DNA of 64,000 bases from TMP-86 sp964247385 (lineage in GTDB: Bacteria; Pseudomonadota; Gammaproteobacteria; Steroidobacterales; Steroidobacteraceae), in the NCBI GenBank assembly GCA_964247385.1, contig CAXTUB010000001.1:186001-250000 (forward strand), in the 5' to 3' direction. Positions 7,607-16,592 of the stretch are shown here, piece after piece (the stretch's first letter is position 1; the number at the start of each line of letters is the position of its first letter). Below the pieces are notes generated by a model, which did no database searches, was not told where the DNA came from, and was given only the letters and a program-made list of their open reading frames with translations. The position numbers and the translations under genes were made by a program.

Positions 7607-9537
7607 AAACGATCCTCCAAAACAAAACGGCCGCGGCTCGTATTCTCTTTGGCTAGATCGGACGCAAGCTCTTGCAGCTGGATGCTCCCTAAGTCTTTGC
7701 CACTACGTGCTCGCACGGCCAAGGTGCGCCCCTCCACTTCCCGATCGCCTGCGACTAGTAGGTAAGGAACGCGCTTCAGCGTGTGCTCGCGAATCTTAAA
7801 GCCAACCTTCTCGTTCCTCAAGTCCGTTTCCACGCGAAGCCCATGATTTTTCAAGTCTTCCGCCGCTTCGGCGCAGAAAGATTCTTGCCGCTCGGTGATG
7901 GCGACGACGACCGCCTGGACCGGCGCGAGCCACAGCGGCAACCGGCCGGCATGATGCTCGAGCAAGATCCCGATGAAGCGCTCGAGCGATCCAAACATGG
8001 CTCGGTGCAACATGACCGGCGCATGCTTTTGGCTGTCATCGCCGATGTAGTGCGCGCCGCGGCGCGCGGGAAGGTTCAAATCGACCTGAAGCGTCCCGCA
8101 TTGCCAGTCACGGCCGATGGCATCACGTAGCACGAACTCGAGCTTGGGGCCGTAAAACGCGCCCTCGCCCGGGTTCAATGTCGTCTCGATACCGGCGGCG
8201 GCTGCGGCCGCTCTCAGCGCTGCTTCGGCCGTGTCCCAAATTTCATCCGACCCGACGCGCTTGACCGGACGATCGGAGAACTTAATCCGGACATCGCTGA
8301 AGCCGAAGTCGCGGTAAATCGACAAAATGAGCTCGGTGACCGCGACGCATTCTGCGGTGATCTGCTCTGCAGTGCAGAAGATATGCGCGTCGTCCTGCGT
8401 GAATGCACGCACGCGCATCAGGCCGTGGAGCGCTCCAGAGGGCTCGTAGCGATGCACCTTGCCGAATTCGGACAGCCGCAGCGGAAGCTCGCGGTAGCTT
8501 CGCAAGCCCTGCTTGAAAACCTCGACATGACCGGGGCAGTTCATGGGCTTGAGCGCGAATACACGCTCGTCCGGTGTTTGCGTCATGTACATGTTTTCGC
8601 CGAACTTTTCGATGTGGCCCGACTGGACCCACAGCTCACGATCGAGAATTTCGGGCGTATTGATTTCGTGATAGCCCGCAGCGTCCTGTTTCTCGCGCAT
8701 GTATGCGATAAGCGATTGAAACAAGCTCCAGCCTTTCGGATGCCAGAACACGGCGCCCGGCGATGCCTCCTCGAGGTGAAATAAGTCGAGCTCGCGCCCG
8801 ATGCGCCGATGGTCGCGCTTCTCCGCCTCCTCGAGCCGCTGTAGGTATTCGGCAAGCTGCCTTTCATTCGCCCACGCCGTGCCATAGATTCGCTGCAACA
8901 TCTCGTTGCGAGAGTCGCCGCGCCAATAGGCACCCGCGACCTTCATGAGCTTGAACGCCCTGAGCTTTCCCGTGCTCGGCACGTGCGGTCCGCGACAGAG
9001 GTCCTCCCAATCGCCTTGGCCATACAGGCTGATGCTTTCAGCAGCCGGAATGGCGGAAATGATTTCCGCTTTGTAGCGCTCGCCGATGCTCTTGAAATGC
9101 TCCACTGCGGCATCACGCGGCAGCACGCGGCGCCGCACCGGCAAATCCCGCGCGACGATTTCACGCATGCGCTCCTCGATCGCCGCGAGATCTTCAACGG
9201 TGAAGGGCCGCTTGTAAGCGAAGTCATAATAGAAGCCATCTTCGATGACCGGCCCGATGGTCACTTGTGCGTCGGGATACAGCTCCTGCACCGCATGCGC
9301 GAGCAAATGAGCGGTGGAGTGTCGCAGCACATCGAGCCCTTGTGGATCGCGGTCTGTGATGATGCGCAGCGGCACGCCGCGATCGATGAGATGCGAAGTG
9401 TCGACCAAATTGCCGTTGATTTCTCCGGCGAGCGCCGCCTTGGCGAGTCCAGCGCCAATACGCGCGGCCACTTGAGCGACCGTTACGGGAGAATCAAATA
9501 CAAGCTGCTTCGAATCGGGAAGAGTGATCGTGGGCAT
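7585..9537 (-). CDS. thrS: Threonine--tRNA ligase
   Basis: A 650-residue class II synthetase starting MPTITLPDSKQLVF. Domains in order: TGS (1-65), the SAD editing domain with HSTAHLLAHAVQ, a linker, the catalytic core from about residue 250 (HPKGWSLFQ, the zinc Cys in MNCPGH, a downstream His in MLHRAMFGS), and the anticodon-binding domain from about residue 545. ATG at 9537 is chosen because homology starts there although the frame is open far upstream. The last codons overlap the infC ribosome-binding site and start, so the two genes are translationally linked. Confidence 0.97.
   Translation of the reverse strand: MPTITLPDSKQLVFDSPVTVAQVAARIGAGLAKAALAGEINGNLVDTSHLIDRGVPLRIITDRDPQGLDVLRHSTAHLLAHAVQELYPDAQVTIGPVIEDGFYYDFAYKRPFTVEDLAAIEERMREIVARDLPVRRRVLPRDAAVEHFKSIGERYKAEIISAIPAAESISLYGQGDWEDLCRGPHVPSTGKLRAFKLMKVAGAYWRGDSRNEMLQRIYGTAWANERQLAEYLQRLEEAEKRDHRRIGRELDLFHLEEASPGAVFWHPKGWSLFQSLIAYMREKQDAAGYHEINTPEILDRELWVQSGHIEKFGENMYMTQTPDERVFALKPMNCPGHVEVFKQGLRSYRELPLRLSEFGKVHRYEPSGALHGLMRVRAFTQDDAHIFCTAEQITAECVAVTELILSIYRDFGFSDVRIKFSDRPVKRVGSDEIWDTAEAALRAAAAAAGIETTLNPGEGAFYGPKLEFVLRDAIGRDWQCGTLQVDLNLPARRGAHYIGDDSQKHAPVMLHRAMFGSLERFIGILLEHHAGRLPLWLAPVQAVVVAITERQESFCAEAAEDLKNHGLRVETDLRNEKVGFKIREHTLKRVPYLLVAGDREVEGRTLAVRARSGKDLGSIQLQELASDLAKENTSRGRFVLEDRLSQRRSE
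7614..7618 (-). promoter_or_regulatory. Shine-Dalgarno GGAGG that fixes the infC ATC start
   Basis: On the minus strand GGAGG lies 7 bases before ATC (7604-7606) and inside the last codons of thrS. No other good site precedes the internal GTG at 7555. Confidence 0.75.
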
Positions 9538-9551
9538 GAGCGGCGCGCATT

Positions 9552-10382
9552 TTATAACGCGCGATACCAGAATTGCGCGCGGGTCGCGGCGGCCTCGACG
9601 CCTTCGATCTCGGCAGCTCGCAAAGATGATCGGGCTTGCTGCGGAGAAGGCGCCAGATCGCGGCGGCCGTCGATGTCGTGTGGAGAGGTCTCGTTGGCGA
9701 GGATCTCGCTCACCTCCAGGCGCTCGGCATGGCGCGCGCCGAGTACTCGTCGATAGACGTCGAAGTAGAGATCCGGCGAATAGGCCGGTGCGGTGCCGCC
9801 CTGAACCGCATCGGGGCACACGCCGAGCTCGAGCGCCGCCTGCACGATGTCGCTCCATAGTGCATCCACCACGCTCGGCATGGCATTGGCCCCATCGTAG
9901 GTGTGTCGGGGCTGCACGCTCTCGGCGCGGCGTGCCGCTTCGATGGCTCGACGTACCTGCACCGATGGCGTGACCACCCAAAATTGCGCCCGCGGCGAGC
10001 GCAACAGCGTCTCGAGCTCGTTCGGCGCAGGGTGTGCGAATTCGATGAAGCGGCCACCGATGAGTGGGGCTTCGATCAACAGCACATCTGACGCGGAACG
10101 CGCAGCCCTCCACTTGCTCACCGCATCGAGTGCCCAAAGGCCCGCCGCGCGGCGGATCATGATGTGGGTCGAGCCATCGATCTCCGGGTATGCAGCCAGG
10201 ATGGCGGGCTCATCGAAAGGACGCCGCGCCACGTCCCACTGCAACATCGACGCTTGACGCCCGGCACGCCGACATGATGCGAATAACTCGCGCATGAACA
10301 AACTCTTGCCCGTCCCCGGAATGCCGCAGACGAATACGAGCTCGGCGCTGAGCGCCATTTGAATCGCTTGAGCTGAATCCAT
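9552..10382 (-). CDS. P-loop NTPase of unknown function between tRNA-Val and thrS
   Basis: I do not recognise the family. The 276-residue protein has a Walker A motif GIPGTGKS (residues 20-27) right after a hydrophobic strand, a Walker B-like strand DVLLIEAPLIGG near residue 115, and otherwise looks like a small kinase or AAA-type nucleotide-binding fold. No membrane segment or second domain is visible. The frame is open upstream through the tRNA, but ATG at 10382 is the first start not inside the mature tRNA, sharing one base with its CCA end; ATG at 10358 is an alternative. It ends 14 bases before thrS. Neither start has a clear Shine-Dalgarno. Confidence 0.7.
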   Translation of the reverse strand: MDSAQAIQMALSAELVFVCGIPGTGKSLFMRELFASCRRAGRQASMLQWDVARRPFDEPAILAAYPEIDGSTHIMIRRAAGLWALDAVSKWRAARSASDVLLIEAPLIGGRFIEFAHPAPNELETLLRSPRAQFWVVTPSVQVRRAIEAARRAESVQPRHTYDGANAMPSVVDALWSDIVQAALELGVCPDAVQGGTAPAYSPDLYFDVYRRVLGARHAERLEVSEILANETSPHDIDGRRDLAPSPQQARSSLRAAEIEGVEAAATRAQFWYRAL

Positions 10383-10456
10383 GGTGCGCGCTAGTGGGAT
10401 CGAACCACTGACCCCCACCATGTCAAGGTGATGCTCTACCGCTGAGCTAAGCGCGC
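10382..10456 (-). tRNA. tRNA-Val(GAC)
   Basis: A 75-base cloverleaf on the minus strand. Acceptor GCGCGCT pairs with AGCGCGC, with discriminator A and encoded CCA. The D-arm is TAGCTCAGCGGTAGAGCA, the anticodon loop TTGACAT (anticodon GAC) and the T-loop TTCGATC. Its 5' part covers the stop codon of the FHA gene, and its last base is the A of the ATG of the NTPase gene. A tRNA-Val near thrS is also found in Pseudomonas. Confidence 0.97.
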
Positions 10457-13215
10457 TCGGTGGGCGCGAACGATACCGGATTCGGCGATGGCGATAAAGA
10501 GCCGGAGTCGGAGAAGTGGAACTTGGCCTCGCCGATGATGACGACATCGCCGTCTTTCAACTTGTGCCGCGACACCTTGCGGTCATTGACGATGATTCCG
10601 TTGGTGCTGCCAAGATCTTCGATGATGGCGTGGCGAGCGCCGGTCAATATGAGTGCGTGGTGCCGGCTCACCGAGGTGGACTCGATGCGCACGTCATTAT
10701 CCGGAGCTCGGCCAATGCGCGTTCGCGCGCCCAACATGAAGGTGCCGGACGCACCCTCGTCCACACGCGACAGCGACACCCGGTGCTCCTCTGCGCCCGG
10801 CGCTGACAGCGAATGAACAGGGTTCCCCAGAATCGGAGCGCCCAAACGCTCGATGCTCGACTGCAACCGGCCAAGCACTTGGGCGTTATTGGTTGCGCTG
10901 CGCTCGAGCCGGCGAATCAAGAATTCACGCTCTTCCAATGCGCCGCGCGAGCGCTCGAGCGCGGACTGCAAGCGCTTGATCTCGTTCTCGGCCTCGCCCA
11001 GCTCGAGTGATTTCGATTCCAACGATGCTGCCACGCGCGCAATTTCCGCTTCAGCTTCCTCGACTGGGCGCAGCCGCGCCGTAAGCTCCTCACGAGCCAA
11101 GCTCAACTCGCGCTCCAAGCCCGATGCGCGCTGCGAAGCGTCGGCAAGCGCAGCGCGCGATTCCGACAATTCCATCTGCGCCGCCGATAGCTCCGCTCCC
11201 GCATTCTCGCGTACCCGGGCAATCTCCGCTTCCACGTGCTGACGGCTGTGAGAAAGCGCTTCGCGTGCCGACTCTTGTGCGTTTGCGATCTCGATGCGCG
11301 CGGCGTCTTGAGCCCGCGCGGTCTCCGCACGCGCCGTTTCGCGCGTGCGCTCCACTTCCTCATGCGCCGACAGTCGGGCGCGCTCCACTTCTTCACGAGC
11401 CTCCGCCTGGGCGCGCTCGATTTCCTCACGCGCCGCGCTCTGAGCTTCTGCAACCAGCAGTTTCGCCGAGTCACGCGCCTGCACGAGCTCATCTCGGGAA
11501 AGCTCGCGAAGCGTAGATACTTCCGCCTGCGCGGCTTGGAGGGAGCCTTCCAACCCCTGAGTCTCGCGCACATAGGCTTCGTGCTTCGCTTCCACCTCGG
11601 CCGCCCGATGCTCGGCATTGTCGAGCCGCGCAGCAAGCGCCTCACGGCCTGCAACGGCCTCCGCAGCCTGCCGCTCGACTCGCGCACGAGTTTCCGATTC
11701 GACCGACAACTGCTGTCTGACCTCTCGCAGCGCAGATTCGATGGAGCTGCGCTGACTCTCCGCCGCGGCACGAGCAGAGCCCGCAGCCTCGAGCTGCGCA
11801 CGAAGCTCATCTTGCCCCTGCCGAGCCTTATCGAGTTCCGCAACGCGAGCCTTCGACTGTTCGGCACTGCTTGCCAATGCCGCCTCGAGCGCACGAACCG
11901 CCGACTCGCGCTCGGTCAACTGGGCAGAGGTTTCCTGTCTCGCGCTTTGCAATTGCGCTGCGTGCTGCTCGAGCTGCGCGCGCGCAGCTCGCGCGGCCGC
12001 CAGCTCTTGCTGCATTTCGCGCACGGTTTTTTCGAGCACGGCACGATCGGAATCGGCTCTCGCTTGAGCGCCCTCGCGTGCCTTGAGCTGCACCAGCAGA
12101 TCCTGACGAGTTTGCTCGCTGGTCTGCAAGGCCTTCGTCTGCGACTTGAGGTTTTCGGAGTTGGCCACGATGGCCGCCTCGAGCGCACGCACGTTGGCTT
12201 CACGTTCAGCGAGCTGCGCGGTCGCGGTCGACAGACGATTCTGCAAATCGCGCGCAGCCGATGCATGCTTCTCGGCGTTCCCGGACACCACCGCGAGCCG
12301 GCTTTCCAAATCCAGCGAGGCCGTATCGCGATCGGCGCGCCGCCATTCTTCCGAGCTGAGATTTTCGAGAAATTCGGAAGCGCTATGCCGGTGCGATTCC
12401 GCATCGCGCCGAAGCACGGCATAGGATTGCTCGTGGCGATTGATTTGAGCGTGCAGCGCATCGATGGAACGTTGCGCATTGGCAAACTCTGACTTTCGCT
12501 CCTCGATCCGCGCGTGCGCATGGTTGAGCTCGGCGGTCAGCTTGGAATTTGACTGCAATGCCGTGTGGAGCTTGCCCGACAACTGGGTCTGCTCACGCCG
12601 AAGCTCCTCGGTCTGCCGCTCGATCTCCGCGGATGCTTGTTGAGCCTTCCCCAAACTTTGCTCGCGGGATGCGAGTGCGGCGCGCAAACTCACGAGCTCA
12701 GCGGCATGCTTCTCCGCTTCGGCTCTCAGCTCATCGACCTTTTCAGCCGCCGTCTTGGATTGCCGGTCGCGCTCGGACAAAGTCTCCAGCGCGCGGCTCA
12801 ATGACTCATCGCGGGCATTGAGCGCGCCGCGCAGATTCAATACATCGGCTGCATATTTCTGCGCCTCGGTGCGCGACAGATCAAGCTTCTCGCGCGCTTC
12901 CTTCAGCTCACGCTCGAACGCTTCTTGTTGCGCGACTTGCTGGACCAGGCGCGCTTCAGCGTTTTGCACGCTCTCCACGAGCGATGGCAAATCGATGTGC
13001 CGGTCGTGCTCGGAAGTGACGACGTTCACTTCGAGTCGAGCCGTCGAGCTCAAATCTAGGTGGTCATCTTCATCGGCGAATTTGAGAACCGGAAGCTCGC
13101 TCGTGCGCTCCAAGTCCACCTCGCGCGCGGACTCCGATTCCTGCAGCTTGCGCATGCGGGATAGTGTATCTGAAGGGTCGGACTTGCGAATGTGAACCCG
13201 AGCGCGATTTACCAT
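10447..13215 (-). CDS. Long coiled-coil protein with C-terminal FHA domain
   Basis: 922 residues. The N-terminus (1-85) is basic then acidic. Residues about 86-790 are continuous coiled coil rich in Ala, Glu, Arg and Gln, including 98-residue internal repeats (335-530) and ten 11-residue repeats (573-682). A C-terminal FHA domain (about 815-905) keeps the phosphothreonine-binding residues: GR (835-836), SVSRHH (848-853) and DLGSTNG (867-873). FHA domains bind phosphothreonine; the coil suggests a scaffold. No signal peptide or membrane segment is visible. It starts 8 bases after uvrB, and its TAG lies inside tRNA-Val. Function unknown; the FHA call is firm. Confidence 0.88.
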   Translation of the reverse strand: MVNRARVHIRKSDPSDTLSRMRKLQESESAREVDLERTSELPVLKFADEDDHLDLSSTARLEVNVVTSEHDRHIDLPSLVESVQNAEARLVQQVAQQEAFERELKEAREKLDLSRTEAQKYAADVLNLRGALNARDESLSRALETLSERDRQSKTAAEKVDELRAEAEKHAAELVSLRAALASREQSLGKAQQASAEIERQTEELRREQTQLSGKLHTALQSNSKLTAELNHAHARIEERKSEFANAQRSIDALHAQINRHEQSYAVLRRDAESHRHSASEFLENLSSEEWRRADRDTASLDLESRLAVVSGNAEKHASAARDLQNRLSTATAQLAEREANVRALEAAIVANSENLKSQTKALQTSEQTRQDLLVQLKAREGAQARADSDRAVLEKTVREMQQELAAARAARAQLEQHAAQLQSARQETSAQLTERESAVRALEAALASSAEQSKARVAELDKARQGQDELRAQLEAAGSARAAAESQRSSIESALREVRQQLSVESETRARVERQAAEAVAGREALAARLDNAEHRAAEVEAKHEAYVRETQGLEGSLQAAQAEVSTLRELSRDELVQARDSAKLLVAEAQSAAREEIERAQAEAREEVERARLSAHEEVERTRETARAETARAQDAARIEIANAQESAREALSHSRQHVEAEIARVRENAGAELSAAQMELSESRAALADASQRASGLERELSLAREELTARLRPVEEAEAEIARVAASLESKSLELGEAENEIKRLQSALERSRGALEEREFLIRRLERSATNNAQVLGRLQSSIERLGAPILGNPVHSLSAPGAEEHRVSLSRVDEGASGTFMLGARTRIGRAPDNDVRIESTSVSRHHALILTGARHAIIEDLGSTNGIIVNDRKVSRHKLKDGDVVIIGEAKFHFSDSGSLSPSPNPVSFAPTERA
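11170..11499 (-). repeat. Ten tandem 33-bp units coding 11-residue (hendecad) repeats
   Basis: Residues 573-682 of the FHA protein divide in register into ten 11-residue units of the form (A/S)-R-x-E-(I/V/L)-x-x-A-(Q/R)-x-x, for example AREEIERAQAE and AREEVERARLS. Units differ at the DNA level, so the array is diverged. Confidence 0.8.
11626..12213 (-). repeat. Two ~294-bp units coding 98-residue coiled-coil repeats
   Basis: In the FHA protein LAEREANVRALEAA (from residue 335) recurs as LTERESAVRALEAA (from 433), exactly 98 residues (14 heptads) later. A weaker third copy may begin at 531. This looks like old internal duplication. Confidence 0.6.
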
Positions 13216-13223
13216 ATCGTATT

Positions 13224-15215
13224 TTAGACAGCGCGCTGCTCGGGTACGCCGAACGCCGAGTTTCTCAGCTGCTGAATCTCATCGCGCAGCTTGGCCGCTC
13301 GTTCGAATTCGAGATTGCGCGCCAACCGAAACATTTCAGTCTCCAACTTCTTGAGCTTTCGCGCGGCTTGCTCGGGACCGAGCGCCTCGATCGTGGGTTG
13401 AGTGCGCGCTTGCGCGCCCGAACGCGCGCCCTCCATCACGTCCGCGACACCTTTGACGATGCCCCGCGGCACGATTGAATTTTCTACATTGAACTGCAGT
13501 TGCCGCTCACGGCGGCGAGCCGTCTCCTGCAAGGCGCGCTCGATCGAGCCTGTCAGATGGTCTGCATATAGGATGGCTCGGCCATTCAGGTGGCGAGCGG
13601 CCCGGCCGATGGTTTGGATCAATGAGCCTTCCGAGCGGAGAAAGCCCTCCTTGTCTGCATCCAGAATCGCAACCAGGCTGACTTCGGGCATGTCCAGACC
13701 TTCCCGTAACAGATTGATCCCGACAATCACGTCGAATTTTCCGAGCCGTAAATCTCGAATGATTTCCGACCGTTCCACGGTATCGATGTCGGAATGCAGA
13801 TATCGCACTTTGACTTGATGCTCGCTCAAGTAATCAGTCAGATCTTCGGCCATTCGCTTGGTCAGCGTAGTCACCAACACGCGCTCGTTGAGCGCGACGC
13901 GAGCGCGGATCTCCGACAGGAGATCGTCGACTTGCGCGCGCACAGGGCGTATCTCGACTTCCGGATCGACGAGGCCGGTGGGTCGGACGAGTTGCTCGAC
14001 GATCTGGGCCGACAGTTTTTGCTCGTACGGGCCGGGGGTCGCTGAAACGTAGATAGTTTGCGGCGCGGCACGCTCGAACTCATCGAAACGCAAGGGCCGG
14101 TTATCCAGCGCTGAAGGCAATCGAAAGCCATATTCGACCAAGGTCTCCTTGCGCGACCGATCTCCCCGGTACATCGCACCGAGCTGAGGAACGGTTTGGT
14201 GGCTTTCGTCGATGACGAGCAAGGCATTGGCCGGGAGATAATCGAACAGGCAAGGCGGCGGCGCGCCCGCGGAGCGGCCGGATAAATACCGGGAATAATT
14301 TTCGATCCCTGAGCAATACCCCACTTCGTTCATCATCTCCAGATCGAACGTGGTGCGCTGTTGCAAGCGCTGCGCCTCGAGCAACCGCCCCGCCTGATGC
14401 AGTGCCTGCAACCGCTCGCGCAGCTCCTCGCGGATCTCATCCACGGCCTTGTGGATGCGCTCGCGCGGCGTCACATAATGCGTCGACGGAAAGATCGTGA
14501 GTCGCGGCGTCTTGCGCAGCACCTCGCCCGTCAGCGGATCGAAGAGGCTCAAGCATTCCACGCGGTCGTCGAACAACTCGACGCGCACGGCTTCGCGCTC
14601 GGATTCGGCTGGAAAAATATCCACGACATCGCCGCGCACTCGAAAGTTGCCCTGCCGCAGCTCGACCTCGTTGCGCGTGTACTGCATGTCGGCCAAGCGG
14701 CGCAGAAGCTTGCGCTGATCGAGCAGATCGCCGCGTGACAAGTGCAGCACCATGCTGAGATACGCCTGCGGATCACCCAGACCGTAGATTGCGGACACCG
14801 TCGCCACGATGATGGAGTCCGGCCGCTCGAGCAGAGCCTTGGTCGCCGACAGGCGCATCTGCTCGATGTGATCGTTGATCGAGGAATCTTTTTCGATGTA
14901 CGTATCCGATGAAGGGACGTACGCTTCGGGCTGATAGTAGTCGTAATACGAAACGAAGTACTCCACCGCATTGCGCGGAAAGAACTCCTTGAATTCGCCG
15001 TACAGCTGCGCGGCGAGCGTCTTGTTGTGAGCCAGCACCATGGTCGGCCGCTGCACCCGCTGAATCACGTTGGCCACGGTGAAGGTCTTGCCCGAGCCGG
15101 TGACCCCGAGCAGGGTTTGATGCGCAAGCCCGCTGCCGATGCCGTCCACGAGCCGCTCGATGGCCTGCGGCTGGTCTCCAGCGGGATTAAAGTCGCCGAA
15201 CAATTCAAACTTCAT
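13224..15215 (-). CDS. uvrB: UvrABC system protein B (excision repair helicase)
   Basis: 663 residues. UvrB verifies damage loaded by UvrA and recruits UvrC for incision. Visible are Walker A GVTGSGKTFT (about residues 38-47), the beta-hairpin region YYDYYQPEAYVPSSDTYIEKD that inserts between strands, DEAD-like DESHQ, helicase motifs V/VI (GLDMPEVSLV, QTIGRAAR) and a C-terminal UVR domain that binds UvrC (about residues 620-655). Length is standard. I saw no LexA-type CTGT-N8-ACAG box in the 101-base gap upstream. Confidence 0.98.
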   Translation of the reverse strand: MKFELFGDFNPAGDQPQAIERLVDGIGSGLAHQTLLGVTGSGKTFTVANVIQRVQRPTMVLAHNKTLAAQLYGEFKEFFPRNAVEYFVSYYDYYQPEAYVPSSDTYIEKDSSINDHIEQMRLSATKALLERPDSIIVATVSAIYGLGDPQAYLSMVLHLSRGDLLDQRKLLRRLADMQYTRNEVELRQGNFRVRGDVVDIFPAESEREAVRVELFDDRVECLSLFDPLTGEVLRKTPRLTIFPSTHYVTPRERIHKAVDEIREELRERLQALHQAGRLLEAQRLQQRTTFDLEMMNEVGYCSGIENYSRYLSGRSAGAPPPCLFDYLPANALLVIDESHQTVPQLGAMYRGDRSRKETLVEYGFRLPSALDNRPLRFDEFERAAPQTIYVSATPGPYEQKLSAQIVEQLVRPTGLVDPEVEIRPVRAQVDDLLSEIRARVALNERVLVTTLTKRMAEDLTDYLSEHQVKVRYLHSDIDTVERSEIIRDLRLGKFDVIVGINLLREGLDMPEVSLVAILDADKEGFLRSEGSLIQTIGRAARHLNGRAILYADHLTGSIERALQETARRRERQLQFNVENSIVPRGIVKGVADVMEGARSGAQARTQPTIEALGPEQAARKLKKLETEMFRLARNLEFERAAKLRDEIQQLRNSAFGVPEQRAV

Positions 15216-15316
15216 AGTAGACGCCTCGCATCACATTCTCTCACGCGCCGCGCGCGTGGCGCAGCTTCGTCAGATTCCGTACACTTCGCCGCATTCAATC
15301 GATTGGAGAGACCGCC

Positions 15317-16522
15317 GTGACTGCTTTGGCGCATCGAGTGCAGCAAATCAAGCCATCGCCCACGCTGGCAGTGACCGCGCGGGCAGCGCAGCTCAAAGCT
15401 CAGGGAAGGGACATCATCAGTCTTGGGGCGGGTGAGCCGGATTTCGACACCCCGGAACATATCATCGCCGCGGGCATCGAAGCGATCCGCACGGGAATTA
15501 CGCGCTACACCGCGGTGGACGGTACGGCGGAGCTCAAAGATGCCATCGTCAAGAAATTTCAGCGCGACAACTCGCTCGAATATACGCGCGCGGACATCGT
15601 CGTCTCGTGCGGCGCCAAGCAGACTTGCTACAACCTGTGTATGGCTCTTTTGAGTGACGGGGACGAGTGTGTCATTCCCGCGCCCTACTGGGTCTCGTAT
15701 CCCGACATGGTCGTGCTTGCCGGAGGAACTCCGGTGATCATTCCCGCTACCCAGTCCGCAGGATTCAAGATCACGCCTGCGCAATTGCGGGCAGCGCTCA
15801 CGCCGCGAACCAAGTTGTTCTTGATCAATAGTCCCAGCAATCCGACGGGAGCGGCGTATACGCGCGCCGAGCTCGCCGCGTTGGGCCGGGTGCTCGAGGA
15901 TTTTCCCGCCGTCGTCATCGGCTCGGATGAAATGTACGAGCATATTTATTGGGGGCCGGAGCCGTACGTGAGCTTTGCACGCGCGTGCCCTGCGCTGTTC
16001 GAGCGCACGGTCACCATCAACGGCGTGTCGAAGGCGTATGCCATGACGGGTTGGCGCATTGGATATTGCGGTGCTCCACGTGATCTCGCGACCGCAATGG
16101 CCACCATTCAGGGACAGTCCACCTCGAACCCGGCGAGCATGTCGCAGCGGGCCGCCGCGGTTGCGTTGAATGGCGATCAGTCCTGCGTCAGCGAAAGAAA
16201 TCGCGCTTACAAGGAGCGCCACGACTATATCGTCGGTGCGCTGAACCAATTGCCGGGCGTGAGTTGCCGGCCTGGGGCCGGCACGTTCTACGCCTTTGCC
16301 AACATCGAAGGCGCCATGAGTCAATTGGGCCTGCGCGATGACGGCGAGTTTGCCGAGCAACTCTTGATGCAATGCGGAGTCGCCGCGGTTCCTGGAACCG
16401 GCTTCGGCGCACCCAATCATCTGCGTGTATCGTTTGCTTGCAGTCTCGCGCAACTCGAGGAAGCCGTGCGCCGCATGCAGTCCTTATTGGCCGAGCCGTT
16501 GGCAAAGCGGCACCACGCTTGA
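15317..16522 (+). CDS. aspC: Class I pyridoxal-phosphate aminotransferase (aspartate type)
   Basis: A 401-residue cytoplasmic aminotransferase of the aspartate/Ib subgroup: SLGAGEPDFDTP near residue 35, SNPTGA near residue 177, and the PLP-lysine motif SKAYAMTGWRIGYCG near residue 237. It probably moves an amino group between aspartate or aromatic amino acids and 2-oxoglutarate; exact substrate preference cannot be read. GTG start with GGAGAG upstream. It is divergent from uvrB across 101 bases. Confidence 0.9.
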   Translation: MTALAHRVQQIKPSPTLAVTARAAQLKAQGRDIISLGAGEPDFDTPEHIIAAGIEAIRTGITRYTAVDGTAELKDAIVKKFQRDNSLEYTRADIVVSCGAKQTCYNLCMALLSDGDECVIPAPYWVSYPDMVVLAGGTPVIIPATQSAGFKITPAQLRAALTPRTKLFLINSPSNPTGAAYTRAELAALGRVLEDFPAVVIGSDEMYEHIYWGPEPYVSFARACPALFERTVTINGVSKAYAMTGWRIGYCGAPRDLATAMATIQGQSTSNPASMSQRAAAVALNGDQSCVSERNRAYKERHDYIVGALNQLPGVSCRPGAGTFYAFANIEGAMSQLGLRDDGEFAEQLLMQCGVAAVPGTGFGAPNHLRVSFACSLAQLEEAVRRMQSLLAEPLAKRHHA

Positions 16523-16592
16523 CTTAAAATCGCGGCATCAAGGAAAATCCGCGCAGCTCGAGGCGAACGCAGCCACGGCGCCGTTCCCAAAT

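Noticed and set aside
9538..10137. 200-codon upstream extension of thrS
   Set aside because: It runs through another gene in the wrong frame; ThrRS homology starts at 9537.
15216..15316. LexA box for uvrB
   Set aside because: No CTGT-N8-ACAG-like sequence found by eye in the intergenic region.
15212..16453. 413-codon frame antisense to the aminotransferase gene
   Set aside because: The opposite frame encodes a complete aminotransferase with PLP motif.
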